Below are positions 1 through 8,465 of a stretch of DNA of 64,000 bases, in pieces (within the stretch, counting starts at the first letter, position 1; each line of letters opens with the position of its first letter). The DNA is from Jiella flava (GTDB lineage: Bacteria > Pseudomonadota > Alphaproteobacteria > Rhizobiales > Rhizobiaceae). The stretch spans positions 545,150 through 609,149 of the forward strand of contig NZ_JAFMPP010000001.1 in assembly GCF_017349315.1 (NCBI RefSeq). The letters are read 5' to 3'. The position numbers were made by a program, and so were the translations under genes. The notes beneath the pieces are model-generated. The model did no database searches. It had not been told where the DNA came from and worked only from the letters and a program-made list of their open reading frames with translations.

Positions 1-218
1 ACACTTTCCAATCGCTGCAGCGCATCTCGAACAGGCATCAGGCTTGTGCCGAGACTTTGAGCGAGTCCGCGCAACGGCAACTTTTGGCCCGGCACGAACC
101 GGCCCATCATCAAGTTGCGCTTCATCTGGTTGTAGATTTGTTCGTGCAGCATCTCCCGAGACACGGGAGCGAGATCGGGGTCTAGCTGCACATCAATTGC
201 TTTTTGGTCGCCAGCCAA
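1..218 (-). CDS. GntR-family transcriptional regulator, N-terminal part (cut by window edge)
   Basis: The first 72 codons of a DNA-binding regulator are visible; the rest lies left of the window. Residues about 22-72 form a GntR winged helix-turn-helix, with PGQKLPLRGLAQSLG followed by SLMPVRDALQRLE, matching the family pattern PGxxLxxxxLAxxLGxSxxPVRxAL. The start is TTG at 218 because an AAGGAA ribosome site sits 225-230 and an in-frame stop lies at 237-239. It is transcribed divergently from pxpA. The palindrome GTTATAAC overlaps its likely -10 box, which suggests self-repression. The ligand-binding domain (FCD or UTRA) is off-window, so the subfamily and effector are unknown. Confidence 0.85.
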   Translation of the reverse strand, partial: MAGDQKAIDVQLDPDLAPVSREMLHEQIYNQMKRNLMMGRFVPGQKLPLRGLAQSLGTSLMPVRDALQRLES

Positions 219-244
219 GGTGAATTCCTTTCGGTGCTATTTCT

Positions 245-252
245 GTTATAAC
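245..252. promoter_or_regulatory. Palindromic operator GTTATAAC overlapping gntR -10
   Basis: GTTATAAC is a perfect palindrome (TGTTATAACA at 244-253 is also perfect). On the minus strand TATAAC (250-245) is 19 bases downstream of TTGAGT (275-270), a plausible gntR promoter. GntR regulators favour GT-N(x)-AC sites, so this is a likely autoregulatory operator. Inferred from sequence only. Confidence 0.5.
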
Positions 253-287
253 ACTAAACGACAAACTTGACTCAAGAGAAAATCACC

Positions 288-316
288 GTCACATTTGCGA
301 TTAAATCCGTTATAAC
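288..316 (+). promoter_or_regulatory. pxpA: Putative pxpA promoter with second GTTATAAC operator
   Basis: A second copy of GTTATAAC lies at 309-316, 64 bp from the first. TATAAC (311-316) sits 17 bases after GTCACA (288-293), which would give transcription starting about 20 bases before the pxpA ATG. The operator therefore overlaps the -10 box of pxpA as its twin overlaps that of gntR. Confidence 0.45.
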
Positions 317-341
317 ACCAGACGGAACGGGGGAACGAGGA

Positions 342-1064
342 ATGGTCACGCTGAATTGTGACATGGGTGAGAGCTACGGGAATTGGCAATTCGGCGACGA
401 CGCCGGGATCATGCCCTACGTCGACTGCGCCAATATCGCCTGTGGCTTCCACGCCGGTGATCCCATCACGATGCACAAAGCTGTCGCGCTCGCTGTGGAT
501 CACGGCAAAGATATCGGTGCGCACCCCTCCCTGCCTGATCGAGAAGGGTTTGGCCGGCGCGAGATGCGGCTGCCGCCTGAAGAACTTCGGGCCGCCTTCA
601 TCTACCAGATCGGCGCCCTCGCCGGCGTTGCTCGCGCGCACGGCGCGTCCCTGTCTCACGTCAAGCCACACGGCATCATCTATGGAATGGCGGCTCGCGA
701 GGACGTCTACGCAGTCGCAATAGCCCAAGCCGTGAAAGTCTTCGATCTTCCCCTTTTCGGAATGGCGGGCACTCAGCACGAATTAGCCGCGGAGGCGGTC
801 GGCGTTCCCTTCGTGGGGGAATTCTTCGCCGATCTCAATTACGGGCCTGCGGGCCAGCTGATCATTCCGCGCATTCATTCTGCCATCGATCTCGACAAGG
901 CATCGGCACGGCTCGCGCGCGCCCTGGCGGAGGGCAAGGTCCAGTCCGTGGAAGGTAACGACGTCGATATCCGATTTTCCACCGTTTGCATTCACTCAGA
1001 TCCCCCGAACTCCCGAGAAGTTGCCGCTACCATGCGCCGTGTATTGGATACCGTAAAACGGTAG
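342..1064 (+). CDS. pxpA: LamB/YcsF family protein, 5-oxoprolinase subunit A-like
   Basis: This 240-residue protein belongs to the LamB/YcsF family, whose member PxpA works with PxpB and PxpC in ATP-dependent hydrolysis of 5-oxoproline. Diagnostic stretches are LNCDMGESYGNW at the N-terminus, NIACGFHAGDP near residue 37, HPSLPDREGFGRR and VKPHGIIYG, all typical of the family. ATG 342 is chosen: it begins the conserved sequence, GGGGGAACGAGGA precedes it, and a longer reading frame from TTG 267 would run through the operator at 309-316. Length is near the usual 245-255. It leads a cluster with an importer, an aminotransferase, PxpB/PxpC and biotin enzymes. The substrate may be a lactam other than 5-oxoproline. 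Confidence 0.9.
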   Translation: MVTLNCDMGESYGNWQFGDDAGIMPYVDCANIACGFHAGDPITMHKAVALAVDHGKDIGAHPSLPDREGFGRREMRLPPEELRAAFIYQIGALAGVARAHGASLSHVKPHGIIYGMAAREDVYAVAIAQAVKVFDLPLFGMAGTQHELAAEAVGVPFVGEFFADLNYGPAGQLIIPRIHSAIDLDKASARLARALAEGKVQSVEGNDVDIRFSTVCIHSDPPNSREVAATMRRVLDTVKR

Positions 1065-1130
1065 TCCAAAGGGGCGTGAAGACCCCGATCTATAGGGAAA
1101 AGCTAAATCTCAACAGAGGAAAATAGAAAT

Positions 1131-2207
1131 ATGAAGAAGCTTCTCTTGTCCGGTATCATGGCATTACTTGCCGGAACGTCAGTCAGCGTGGCGGCATATG
1201 CTGCCGATGGCCCTGAAAAATTCCCCGTTCAATTGGTTGACGGTGACAAGAAGACGGATTCCGAATGGACGCTACTCAAAAAAGATGAGGTGAAGAAGCC
1301 CTGGAATATTTGCGTCCTCTTCCCGCATTTGAAGGATAGTTATTGGGTTGCGGCAGATTACGGCATCGCCGATGAAATCCATCGTACCGGCACTGCGATG
1401 ACCCTCTACGAGGCCGGCGGTTACACCAACCTGTCGACGCAGCTCTCGCAGCTCGACAACTGCATTGCGCAAAAGTTCGACGGCATTATTCTTGGCGCCA
1501 TCAGCGCAGACGGCGTCGGCCCGCTGGTCAAGAAGGCGACGGACGCCGGAATTCCGGTCATCGATTTTGTGAATGGCGTCAACGAGCCGAGCGTGTCTGG
1601 CCATGCTCTCGTATCGTTTTACGATCTGGCTTACACGACCGGCAAATATCTGGTCGATCAGGCGAAGGGAAAGAAGCAAGTGGTCGGCTTTTTCCCCGGG
1701 CCACAGGGCGCTGGCTGGTCCGACGACGCCGTGAGGGGCTTTAACGACGCCATCAAGGGTTCGTCGGTCGAGCTGGCCGTGACAAGGCGCGGCGATACCG
1801 GCCTGAACACGCAACTCGACCTGATCAACAATGCCCTGCAGACTTATGACAACATCAACTGGCTGGTCGGCGTCGACATTGCTGCTCAGGCCGCGGCTGT
1901 CGCCGTCAGAAACGCAAACATGCAGGGCAAAATCAACGTCGCGGCGTTCGATATTATTCCGCCGGTGTATGACGACATCGCAGCGGGAGCGACAAAAGCG
2001 TCGCCAACGGATTTCACGGTGCTCCAAGGCCGGCTCGCTGTCGACATGATCCTGAGGTTGCTCGAAGGCCAGAAGCTGGCAGCCAAAAGGGCTGGGCCGA
2101 AGCCTGAAATGGTCACCTCGGACAACTATAAGGACTTCACCAAGACCGACATGTTTGCGCCAGCCGGCTATCAGGTCGAATTTTCGATCGAAGCGACGAA
2201 AAAGTGA
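1131..2207 (+). CDS. Periplasmic sugar-type (TorT-like) substrate-binding protein of ABC importer
   Basis: A 358-residue exported protein. Residues 1-24 form a signal peptide ending VSVAAYAAD. The body is a type I periplasmic-binding fold (Peripla_BP_4) resembling TorT, with motifs VLFPHLKDSYWVAADYGI and FDGIILGAISADGVGPLVKK. Since it is directly followed by a CUT2-type ATPase and permease with overlapping start codons, it should be the binding protein of an importer rather than a sensor accessory. It lies 66 bp after pxpA and carries AGAGGA upstream of ATG. The ligand is unknown; the operon context suggests a cyclic amide or related compound instead of a sugar. Confidence 0.88.
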   Translation: MKKLLLSGIMALLAGTSVSVAAYAADGPEKFPVQLVDGDKKTDSEWTLLKKDEVKKPWNICVLFPHLKDSYWVAADYGIADEIHRTGTAMTLYEAGGYTNLSTQLSQLDNCIAQKFDGIILGAISADGVGPLVKKATDAGIPVIDFVNGVNEPSVSGHALVSFYDLAYTTGKYLVDQAKGKKQVVGFFPGPQGAGWSDDAVRGFNDAIKGSSVELAVTRRGDTGLNTQLDLINNALQTYDNINWLVGVDIAAQAAAVAVRNANMQGKINVAAFDIIPPVYDDIAAGATKASPTDFTVLQGRLAVDMILRLLEGQKLAAKRAGPKPEMVTSDNYKDFTKTDMFAPAGYQVEFSIEATKK

Positions 2208-3742
2208 TGCCGGTTCAAACTCATGCGGTGGAGGGCGAGGTGTTTGCCTCGCTCTCCAACGCATCCAAATTTTACGGCAGCTTTGCGGCCCTCAAGGATG
2301 TGAGCATCAAGCTTTCCTGCGGTGAAGTGCATATGCTCCTCGGCGAAAACGGAGCGGGCAAGTCAACGCTCGTCTCCCTGCTCACCGGAACGAACAGACT
2401 TGACGAGGGCAAACGGACTCTTCGTGGTGCCGATTGTCCAAACCTCACGCCGCTTGAAGCGCGTGAGGCGGGCATCAACACCGTCCTCCAGGATTTTGGT
2501 CTGGCGCCGACGCTTACGGCCGTCGAAAATTATACGCTTGGCCGAGAGAAAACAAAGGGCGGGTTTCTCGATAAGGCGCAAATGAGGGCCGACATGATCC
2601 GAGCGATGGAAAAGCTCGGAGTTTCCATCGATCCGGACGCACGCGTCGACACTCTCACCCGTGCGGAGCAACAACTTCTGGAAATTGTTCGGGCCCTTGG
2701 TGGGAAGCCTGGCGCGCTCATACTCGACGAACCAACGGCCACGCTGAGCCATGACGAATCCGAACATCTCTTTTCGGCGGTTCAGCTATTGCGCAGCGAA
2801 GGCTGGGCTATTCTTTATATCAGTCACCGAATGGAAGAAATTCGGCGGCTGGGCGATGTCGTCACGATCCTCCGTGATGGTCGGTTTGTCGGGTGCCACC
2901 GTCTTGCAGACGTCAGCAACGACCAGATGATCACCGAAATGGTCGGGCGGGAGATGGCGAACTTCTATCCGGAAATTCCCCACAATCCCACGACAGTCGC
3001 CCTTGAGGTCAAAGGGCTTTCTTCTGGCCAGAAGGTCAGGGACATATCTTTTGCCGTTCGGGCGGGGGAGATTGTCGGGCTCGGTGGGCTGGTGGGCTGC
3101 GGCAAGGCGGAAGTGGCGCGTGCCATATTCGGTCTTCAGCCGATCGACGATGGCCAGGTCATCGTTGCCGGGACTCGCATTTCAAAGCCGACGCCTGCCG
3201 CCATGCTCGATTGTGGCCTGGTCTATCTGCCGCAAGATCGTCGCGGCGAAGCGCTCGCTCTTAACCGCTCTGTCGCCGAGAATATTGTCGTAGAGGTCCT
3301 AGGCGAGAAAAATTCCGCGACTGCTGGCTTTGTAAAGACCTCCGTCCTCGGCCGTCTTGTCGCGGACGTTATGACAAGGCTCAAGGTGCAGCCGGCAGAG
3401 CCGAGAAAGCTCGTCCAAGAACTTTCCGGCGGCAATCAACAAAAGGTGGTTCTTGGTCGCGCTTTATCGCGCAGCAGAAAAATTTTCGCCTTTGACGAGC
3501 CCACTGCCGGCATCGATGTCGGCGCGCGACTGGACTTTTATAAACAGCTCCAGCAGCTCTGCGCCGAGGGTGCAGCCATTCTTTTTATCAGTTCCGACCT
3601 GCAAGAACTCGTTCATCTTTCCCATCGGATCTACGTCATGCACGAGGGCTTCTGCACGGCCGAACTCGACCAAGGTCAGATCACTGAGGAACGCGTAATT
3701 GCCTACGCATTCGGCGAAAAACCGAAAGAGGACATTCAATGA
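2204..3742 (+). CDS. Sugar-type (CUT2/RbsA-like) ABC transporter, double ATP-binding protein
   Basis: A 512-residue protein with two fused nucleotide-binding domains, as in RbsA and MglA. Domain 1 has Walker A GENGAGKST (about residue 48), and Walker B ALILDEPTATLS. Domain 2 has the degenerate Walker A GLVGCGKAE (about residue 290), signature LSGGNQQKVVLGRAL and Walker B IFAFDEPTAGID. A degenerate second P-loop is usual in this family. Start is GTG 2204, overlapping the upstream stop by 4 bases; ATG 2207 is also possible. The stop overlaps the permease start (ATGA). The protein energises uptake through the next gene product at the inner membrane. Confidence 0.93.
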   Translation: MMPVQTHAVEGEVFASLSNASKFYGSFAALKDVSIKLSCGEVHMLLGENGAGKSTLVSLLTGTNRLDEGKRTLRGADCPNLTPLEAREAGINTVLQDFGLAPTLTAVENYTLGREKTKGGFLDKAQMRADMIRAMEKLGVSIDPDARVDTLTRAEQQLLEIVRALGGKPGALILDEPTATLSHDESEHLFSAVQLLRSEGWAILYISHRMEEIRRLGDVVTILRDGRFVGCHRLADVSNDQMITEMVGREMANFYPEIPHNPTTVALEVKGLSSGQKVRDISFAVRAGEIVGLGGLVGCGKAEVARAIFGLQPIDDGQVIVAGTRISKPTPAAMLDCGLVYLPQDRRGEALALNRSVAENIVVEVLGEKNSATAGFVKTSVLGRLVADVMTRLKVQPAEPRKLVQELSGGNQQKVVLGRALSRSRKIFAFDEPTAGIDVGARLDFYKQLQQLCAEGAAILFISSDLQELVHLSHRIYVMHEGFCTAELDQGQITEERVIAYAFGEKPKEDIQ

Positions 3743-4758
3743 CAAATGCAAGATCTTCGGCGGGCAATGCGCCATCCACTCCAGCGAATGCGGTCTCCAA
3801 GCTTCTCAGCTTCGGTGCGCTTCCGATCGTCCTCATAATCTGCATCATCATTTTCCAGATTGGCAATCCGCGTTTTCTGTCTGCACCCAATGTGTTGAAC
3901 ATGACGCAGCAAGCCGTCTACTTGCTGCTGATCGCTTTTGGCCAAATGCTCGTGTTGCTGGCCGGTGGATTTGATCTGTCGGTCGGTGCCGTGGTGGCTC
4001 TCACGTCAATCGTGTCCGCGAAGGTCATGGTTGCTGTCTCGCTCGCCTATCCGGACGCGCCGTACCTGACCATCACCGCCGGATTTCTGGCAACGATGTT
4101 GGTTGGTCTTGCCTGCGGCTGGGTCAACGGGTTCGGAGTCGCGATTATGAAGGTGAACGCCTTTATCGTCACCCTCGCAACATCGTCGATCTTCGCCGGG
4201 GTGACGCTTGTGACGTCACAGGGCATCCAGGTCTCCGGCCTCCCGCGTGATTTTGTCTACGGCATTGGTTCCGGGTATTTCATGGGCCTTCCTGTTTCGC
4301 TCTATTTTGCCGTTCCGGCCGTTGCCGCGGTCTTCCTTCTGGTCCGCCATATGCGCTTTGGCCGTTACATCTATGCGATCGGCTCGAATGTGAGATCCGC
4401 GGTGGTCGCAGGAGTCAACATCAACCGCTATCTGATGGCCTGCTACATGCTTTGCGCCACCATGACCGCCTTCGCCGGGTGGTTGTTGACGGCCCGCGTT
4501 TCATCGGGAGAGCCGATGCTCGGTGGTGAATTCCCACTGCAATCCATTGCAGCGGCTGTCATCGGCGGATGTTCGCTTCGTGGCGGTGAAGGGTCTCCGT
4601 TCGGTGTCCTTCTCGGCGTCATCTTTATCACGGTCGTGAAAAACGGAATGGACCTGCTCCGGATCGGCTCGAACTATCAAATGATTGTTTTCGGTGTCGT
4701 CCTGGTTGGTGCTGTGGTTCTCGATCGCTACCGACTTGAAAGGGCAGCCAAGCGCTAG
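3739..4758 (+). CDS. Sugar-type (CUT2/RbsC-like) ABC transporter permease
   Basis: A 339-residue, very hydrophobic inner-membrane protein with about 8-10 membrane spans. GGFDLSVGAVVALTS (about residue 75) is the family signature seen in RbsC. The C-terminal stretch GVLLGVIFITVVKNGMDLL matches the region contacting the ATPase. It overlaps the ATPase gene by 4 bases, so the two are translationally coupled. It completes the three-gene importer. A 200-bp gap with an intergenic repeat follows before the aminotransferase. Confidence 0.92.
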   Translation: MTNARSSAGNAPSTPANAVSKLLSFGALPIVLIICIIIFQIGNPRFLSAPNVLNMTQQAVYLLLIAFGQMLVLLAGGFDLSVGAVVALTSIVSAKVMVAVSLAYPDAPYLTITAGFLATMLVGLACGWVNGFGVAIMKVNAFIVTLATSSIFAGVTLVTSQGIQVSGLPRDFVYGIGSGYFMGLPVSLYFAVPAVAAVFLLVRHMRFGRYIYAIGSNVRSAVVAGVNINRYLMACYMLCATMTAFAGWLLTARVSSGEPMLGGEFPLQSIAAAVIGGCSLRGGEGSPFGVLLGVIFITVVKNGMDLLRIGSNYQMIVFGVVLVGAVVLDRYRLERAAKR

Positions 4759-4760
4759 AG

Positions 4761-4855
4761 AGCGGACTGCGATGAACCGGAACGCCATAGCGCTCGAAGA
4801 CTTTGTTGAGCCGCATGGCGGGATCCGAAACGTCATGCAACGTTCAGCATCATGC
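4761..4855 (+). repeat. Intergenic repeat family B, copy 1 (diverged)
   Basis: The stretch beginning AGCGGACTGCGATGAA and ending CAGCATCATGC aligns along its length with 51212-51309. Shared blocks include CGAAACGTCA and GCAACGTT. This copy has lost part of the right hairpin arm. It lies between the importer and aminotransferase genes. Confidence 0.65.
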
Positions 4856-4862
4856 CCTGAAT

Positions 4863-4899
4863 CCTGTCCCTGTGAAGCCTGTCCCTGTGAAGCCTGTCC
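4863..4899 (+). repeat. 15-bp tandem repeat, about 2.5 copies
   Basis: The unit CCTGTCCCTGTGAAG occurs at 4863-4877 and 4878-4892, and its first 7 bases again at 4893-4899. It directly follows repeat B and precedes the aminotransferase ribosome site. No function is evident. Confidence 0.85.
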
Positions 4900-4958
4900 A
4901 TGACACCAAGCGGCCGGCACGGTCCCGCTTCGTCTCCATTCCGTCAAGGATTAGTAAA

Positions 4959-6344
4959 GTGACCAACCACATCTCAAATTCACTTGCTCACGCCGATATA
5001 TCGTCGGTTCTGCATCCCTACACCGACGCGCGCGCCCATGAACGGCAAGGCCCAGTCGTCATCGACCACGGCAAAGGCATCTATGTCTACGATGATAAAG
5101 GGAATGAATACATTGAAGGTCTCGCCGGTCTTTGGTCCGTCGCTATCGGATTCAACGAACCACGGTTAGTGAAAACAGCCGCGGAGCAGATGGCGAAGCT
5201 CCCCTATTATCACACCTTCAGTCACAAGTCGCACGAACCGTCGATAAGACTTGCCGAAAAACTGGTTGAGATGACGCCGCCCTCACTCAACCACGTCTTC
5301 TTCACGAGTTCTGGCTCTGAAGCCAATGATACCATGGTCAAAATGGTCTGGTACATGAACAACGCGCTTGGCCGCCCCAATAAGAAGAAGTTCCTGGCGC
5401 GCAACAAAGCCTATCATGGAATCACGGTCGCATCCGGTAGCCTGACGGGTCTTCCCAATAACCATCGGGATTTCGACCTGCCTGCAATCCCGGTCCGGCA
5501 TCTGACATGTCCGCATTTCTATCGGTTTGCGGAAGAAGGCGAAACGGAAGTCGAATTCGCCGCTCGCTTAGTCGCTGAAGCGGAGGCGGCAATTTTAGAG
5601 GAAGGGCCGGAGACGATCGCCGCTTTCATCGGCGAGCCTTTGATGGCTGCGGGTGGCGTGATGGCGCCGCCGGAAGGCTACTGGCAGGGCATCGAAGCTC
5701 TCTGCCGCAAGTATGATATATTGCTTGTTGCTGATGAAGTAATCTGCGGCTTTGGACGGCTCGGAACAACTTTCGGGTGCGAATACTTCGGCTTCACGCC
5801 AGACATCATGATCACATCGAAGCAGCTAACCTCGTCCTACATGCCGCTTGCCGCAATCGTCTTCTCTGACGATGTTTACAACGCGATTGCGGACAACACG
5901 GCAAAAATCGGAACATTTGGCCACGGCTTTACCGCTTCGGGCCATCCGGTCGCAACGGCTGTGGGGCTTGAGAACCTAAAGATCATCGAAGAGCGCGAGC
6001 TTGTGGCGAATGCTGCAAAGGTCGGCAGGTTTTTCCAAGCTCGCCTGCGAGAACTCGCCGATCATCCGCTGGTTGGTGAGGTCCGGGGCATTGGATTGAT
6101 CGCGGCGGTCGAAATGGTTGCCGACAAGCAGACCAAGCGGCCTTTTGCACAACCGGGTAAGATTGGCGCGACGGCCTTTTCCGCGACCCAGGAGCACGGA
6201 TTGATCGTCCGAGCGATCGGAGATTCGATCGCGCTTTGCCCGCCTCTCATTATCGATGAGGTTCAGGTCGATGAGTTGGTGAATCGGTTGAAGAAGGCGC
6301 TTGATGACGTTGCTGAATGGCGATCTTCTGAGAACTTCAACTGA
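4959..6344 (+). CDS. Class III pyridoxal-phosphate aminotransferase (omega-amino acid type)
   Basis: A 461-residue aminotransferase of the GABA/beta-alanine/putrescine:pyruvate group. GSEANDTMVKM (cofactor phosphate region), LLVADEVICGFGRLGT (Asp that pairs with the PLP nitrogen) and SKQLTSSYMPLAA mark the fold; Lys288 is the expected Schiff-base lysine. GTG 4959 is preferred because AAGGA lies at 4946-4950 with 8-base spacing and the conserved N-terminus begins there; an upstream in-frame extension runs through repeats. In this cluster it would remove the terminal amine from an omega-amino acid released by lactam opening, giving a semialdehyde for the aldehyde dehydrogenase at 10692. Exact substrate cannot be told from sequence. 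Confidence 0.9.
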   Translation: MTNHISNSLAHADISSVLHPYTDARAHERQGPVVIDHGKGIYVYDDKGNEYIEGLAGLWSVAIGFNEPRLVKTAAEQMAKLPYYHTFSHKSHEPSIRLAEKLVEMTPPSLNHVFFTSSGSEANDTMVKMVWYMNNALGRPNKKKFLARNKAYHGITVASGSLTGLPNNHRDFDLPAIPVRHLTCPHFYRFAEEGETEVEFAARLVAEAEAAILEEGPETIAAFIGEPLMAAGGVMAPPEGYWQGIEALCRKYDILLVADEVICGFGRLGTTFGCEYFGFTPDIMITSKQLTSSYMPLAAIVFSDDVYNAIADNTAKIGTFGHGFTASGHPVATAVGLENLKIIEERELVANAAKVGRFFQARLRELADHPLVGEVRGIGLIAAVEMVADKQTKRPFAQPGKIGATAFSATQEHGLIVRAIGDSIALCPPLIIDEVQVDELVNRLKKALDDVAEWRSSENFN

Positions 6345-6360
6345 AGAGGCGGGGGAAGAC

Positions 6361-7236
6361 ATGATCTATGACCAACCAAGATTCATGCCAGCGGGAGACC
6401 GCTATGTGCTGATCGAGTTTGGCAACGAGATGAATCTCGACCTGAATTTTTTGGCGCAGGGCTTGGCGACGGCGGCTGCCAATGCCGAAATTGGCGGAGT
6501 TATTGAAACGGCGCCATGCTTTGCATCGCTGCTCGTTCATTACGAGCCGACGCAGATCGGCTATGACGATGTTGTTCGAGAATTTCTGCAGCTGAGTGCC
6601 GCGCTAGGATCGTCAGAGGATATCGAGCTCGAAAGTCGGCTTTTCTATCTGCCCGCGCTTTACCTCGACCCTTGGACGAAAGCCTGTGTTGACGATTACT
6701 GCGCCAAAATTGCCAAGAAGGCGCCAGACGCCGAACTCGTGGTTCAAGAGAACGGTCTGGACAATGTCGAGCATCTCGTCCGTCTGCATTCCTCTTCCGA
6801 ATACTGGGTTGCGTCGCTTGGTTTCTGGCCCGGCCTGCCATTTCTCATGGCGCTCGATCCCAGAGCGAGATTGACGGCTCCGAAGTACAACCCGCCGCGG
6901 ACGAATACCCCAAAAGGTGCGATCGGTCTTGGCGGTGCGGCCAACTCCATCTACCCGGTTGCGACCCCTGGCGGCTATCAGATCTTTGCGCGAACCCCGG
7001 TCCCGATTTGGGACCCGACCGGCCGACAGGAGGTATTTGAGGGAAGCCTGTGCCTCTTCAGGCCAGGGGATCGAATCAAGTTCGTGCCGGTCACCCGTGA
7101 TGAATACGACGCTTGCGAGGCAGCGTTGAACGACGGCCGGTACAGTTACACTGTTGTCGAGTATCAGAAATTCGGAGTCAGAAACTACAAGAAATGGGTT
7201 TCAAAACTGGATAAAAAGACGGGAGCGGCGGCATGA
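6361..7236 (+). CDS. pxpB: 5-oxoprolinase subunit B-like / KipI, carboxyltransferase domain 1
   Basis: A 291-residue protein of the allophanate hydrolase subunit 1 / KipI family. The motif GFWPGLPFLMALDPR followed by PPRTNTPKGAIGLGG matches the family pattern GF.PGF.Y..GLD and PR..VPAGSVGI. ATG 6361 is chosen for its GGGGGAAG ribosome site and matching homologous N-terminus. Its stop overlaps the pxpC start by 4 bases. In urea carboxylase this domain and the PxpC domain together form the carboxyltransferase; here they are separate genes. It carries about 60 more residues than typical PxpB, mainly in the N-terminal half and C-terminus. Confidence 0.9.
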   Translation: MIYDQPRFMPAGDRYVLIEFGNEMNLDLNFLAQGLATAAANAEIGGVIETAPCFASLLVHYEPTQIGYDDVVREFLQLSAALGSSEDIELESRLFYLPALYLDPWTKACVDDYCAKIAKKAPDAELVVQENGLDNVEHLVRLHSSSEYWVASLGFWPGLPFLMALDPRARLTAPKYNPPRTNTPKGAIGLGGAANSIYPVATPGGYQIFARTPVPIWDPTGRQEVFEGSLCLFRPGDRIKFVPVTRDEYDACEAALNDGRYSYTVVEYQKFGVRNYKKWVSKLDKKTGAAA

Positions 7237-8207
7237 TCAAGATCTTGAAAGCTGGCCTCGAAACCTCAGTCCAGGATTATCCTGGCCGCATCGGCTACTG
7301 GAATCAAGGATTTCCGCCTTCCGGCCCTATGGACAGTTGGTCCTTTCGAATGGCGAATGTGCTCGTGGGCAATGCGCCGGGTGCCGCTGGCTTCGAGTGT
7401 CAGTTCCTTGGCCCCACGCTGCAGTTTGGTGAAGATACCGTCATCGCCATAACCGGGGCTGATATGACCCCGGCAGTCGACGGTGAAGCGGTGCCGCTTT
7501 GGCAATCCCTCGCCGTCAAGGCGGGCCAGACGCTTGTGCTCTCGGGGGCCCGCGTCGGTGCGCGCGCCTATATCGCATTTGCCGGCGGTTTGGCGAACCC
7601 GGAAATGCTCGGCTCGCGGTCCACATTCAACAAGGCGGGCGTGGGCGGCATTGACGGACATTCGGTAAAGCCTGGGCAGGAATTACCGCTGTTCCAGGGA
7701 GACGGCACTCCCGGGCTCAAAGTCCCGGATAATCTTCGCCCGCAGATCCGCACCGACAAAACCTGGGACATTGAGGTGTGCGCTGGCCCGAACGACGACT
7801 GGATCGACGAGGCCGGCCATGAGCGGTTCCTCACATCGCCCTGGACCCTTTCCGCCAAATCGGACCGGACCGGCTTTCGACTGGAGGGACCGGAGTGGAC
7901 CTTCACGCAAAAGGCCACCAACAAACCGAGGGAACATGGTTCGTTGCCGTCGAACATCATCGATCATGGCTATCCGATGGGTGCGATCAATCTTGCCGGA
8001 CAGACACCCATCATTCTCGTCAACGACGGACCTTCCATGGGCGGTTTCATCAACCCATACACGGTTCCATCATGCGCATTTTGGAAGCTCGGTCAGTCTA
8101 AGCCCAACGAGACCTTCAAATTCAAGCTCGTCAGCGTATCGGAGGCGCAAGATCTCGCACTGCAGATCGCCAAGCGCTGCGTCGCCGAAAACTTAGTCAA
8201 AGCATAA
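7233..8207 (+). CDS. pxpC: 5-oxoprolinase subunit C-like / KipA, carboxyltransferase domain 2
   Basis: A 324-residue protein of the biotin-dependent carboxyltransferase (KipA) family. The N-terminal GLETSVQDYPGRIGYWNQG and PPSGPMDSWSFRMAN are close to the family pattern GL.TTVQD.GR.GY..GVPPSGAMD. GQTPIILVNDGPSMGGF near residue 255 matches the conserved C-terminal block. It overlaps pxpB by 4 bases and lies 15 bp before the biotin carrier gene. It would form the second half of the carboxyltransferase with PxpB, acting on the substrate with carboxyl-biotin from the carrier, or with ATP as in classic PxpABC. Confidence 0.92.
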   Translation: MIKILKAGLETSVQDYPGRIGYWNQGFPPSGPMDSWSFRMANVLVGNAPGAAGFECQFLGPTLQFGEDTVIAITGADMTPAVDGEAVPLWQSLAVKAGQTLVLSGARVGARAYIAFAGGLANPEMLGSRSTFNKAGVGGIDGHSVKPGQELPLFQGDGTPGLKVPDNLRPQIRTDKTWDIEVCAGPNDDWIDEAGHERFLTSPWTLSAKSDRTGFRLEGPEWTFTQKATNKPREHGSLPSNIIDHGYPMGAINLAGQTPIILVNDGPSMGGFINPYTVPSCAFWKLGQSKPNETFKFKLVSVSEAQDLALQIAKRCVAENLVKA

Positions 8208-8222
8208 AGAGAACAACTGATT

Positions 8223-8459
8223 ATGGCAAAACAGCTTCTTTCCCCGCTTCCAGGTGTATTCTACCGCCGACCCTCTCCAGACGAGGCAAACTTCAAGAAT
8301 GACGGTGACGCCGTCGCTGCTGGCGACACGGTGGGGATCGTGGAAGCCATGAAGTCCTTCTTTCCGATTGAGGCGGAAGAAGCAGGTGTCGCGATCCGCT
8401 TTTTAGTCGAAGACGGAGCTGCCATCGATGCTGCCCAGGCAATCGCCGAGATGGATTGA
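8223..8459 (+). CDS. Biotin carboxyl carrier protein (minimal biotinyl domain)
   Basis: A 78-residue stand-alone biotinyl domain. EAMKSF carries the acceptor Lys44; most carriers have EAMKM, so the residue after Lys is changed from Met to Ser. LLSPLPGVFYRRPSPD resembles the first biotinyl strands. There is no N-terminal linker as in AccB (about 150 residues), consistent with a dedicated carrier for this system and not for fatty acid synthesis. It is followed 6 bp later by the biotin carboxylase. Confidence 0.92.
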   Translation: MAKQLLSPLPGVFYRRPSPDEANFKNDGDAVAAGDTVGIVEAMKSFFPIEAEEAGVAIRFLVEDGAAIDAAQAIAEMD

Positions 8460-8465
8460 GCGGCC

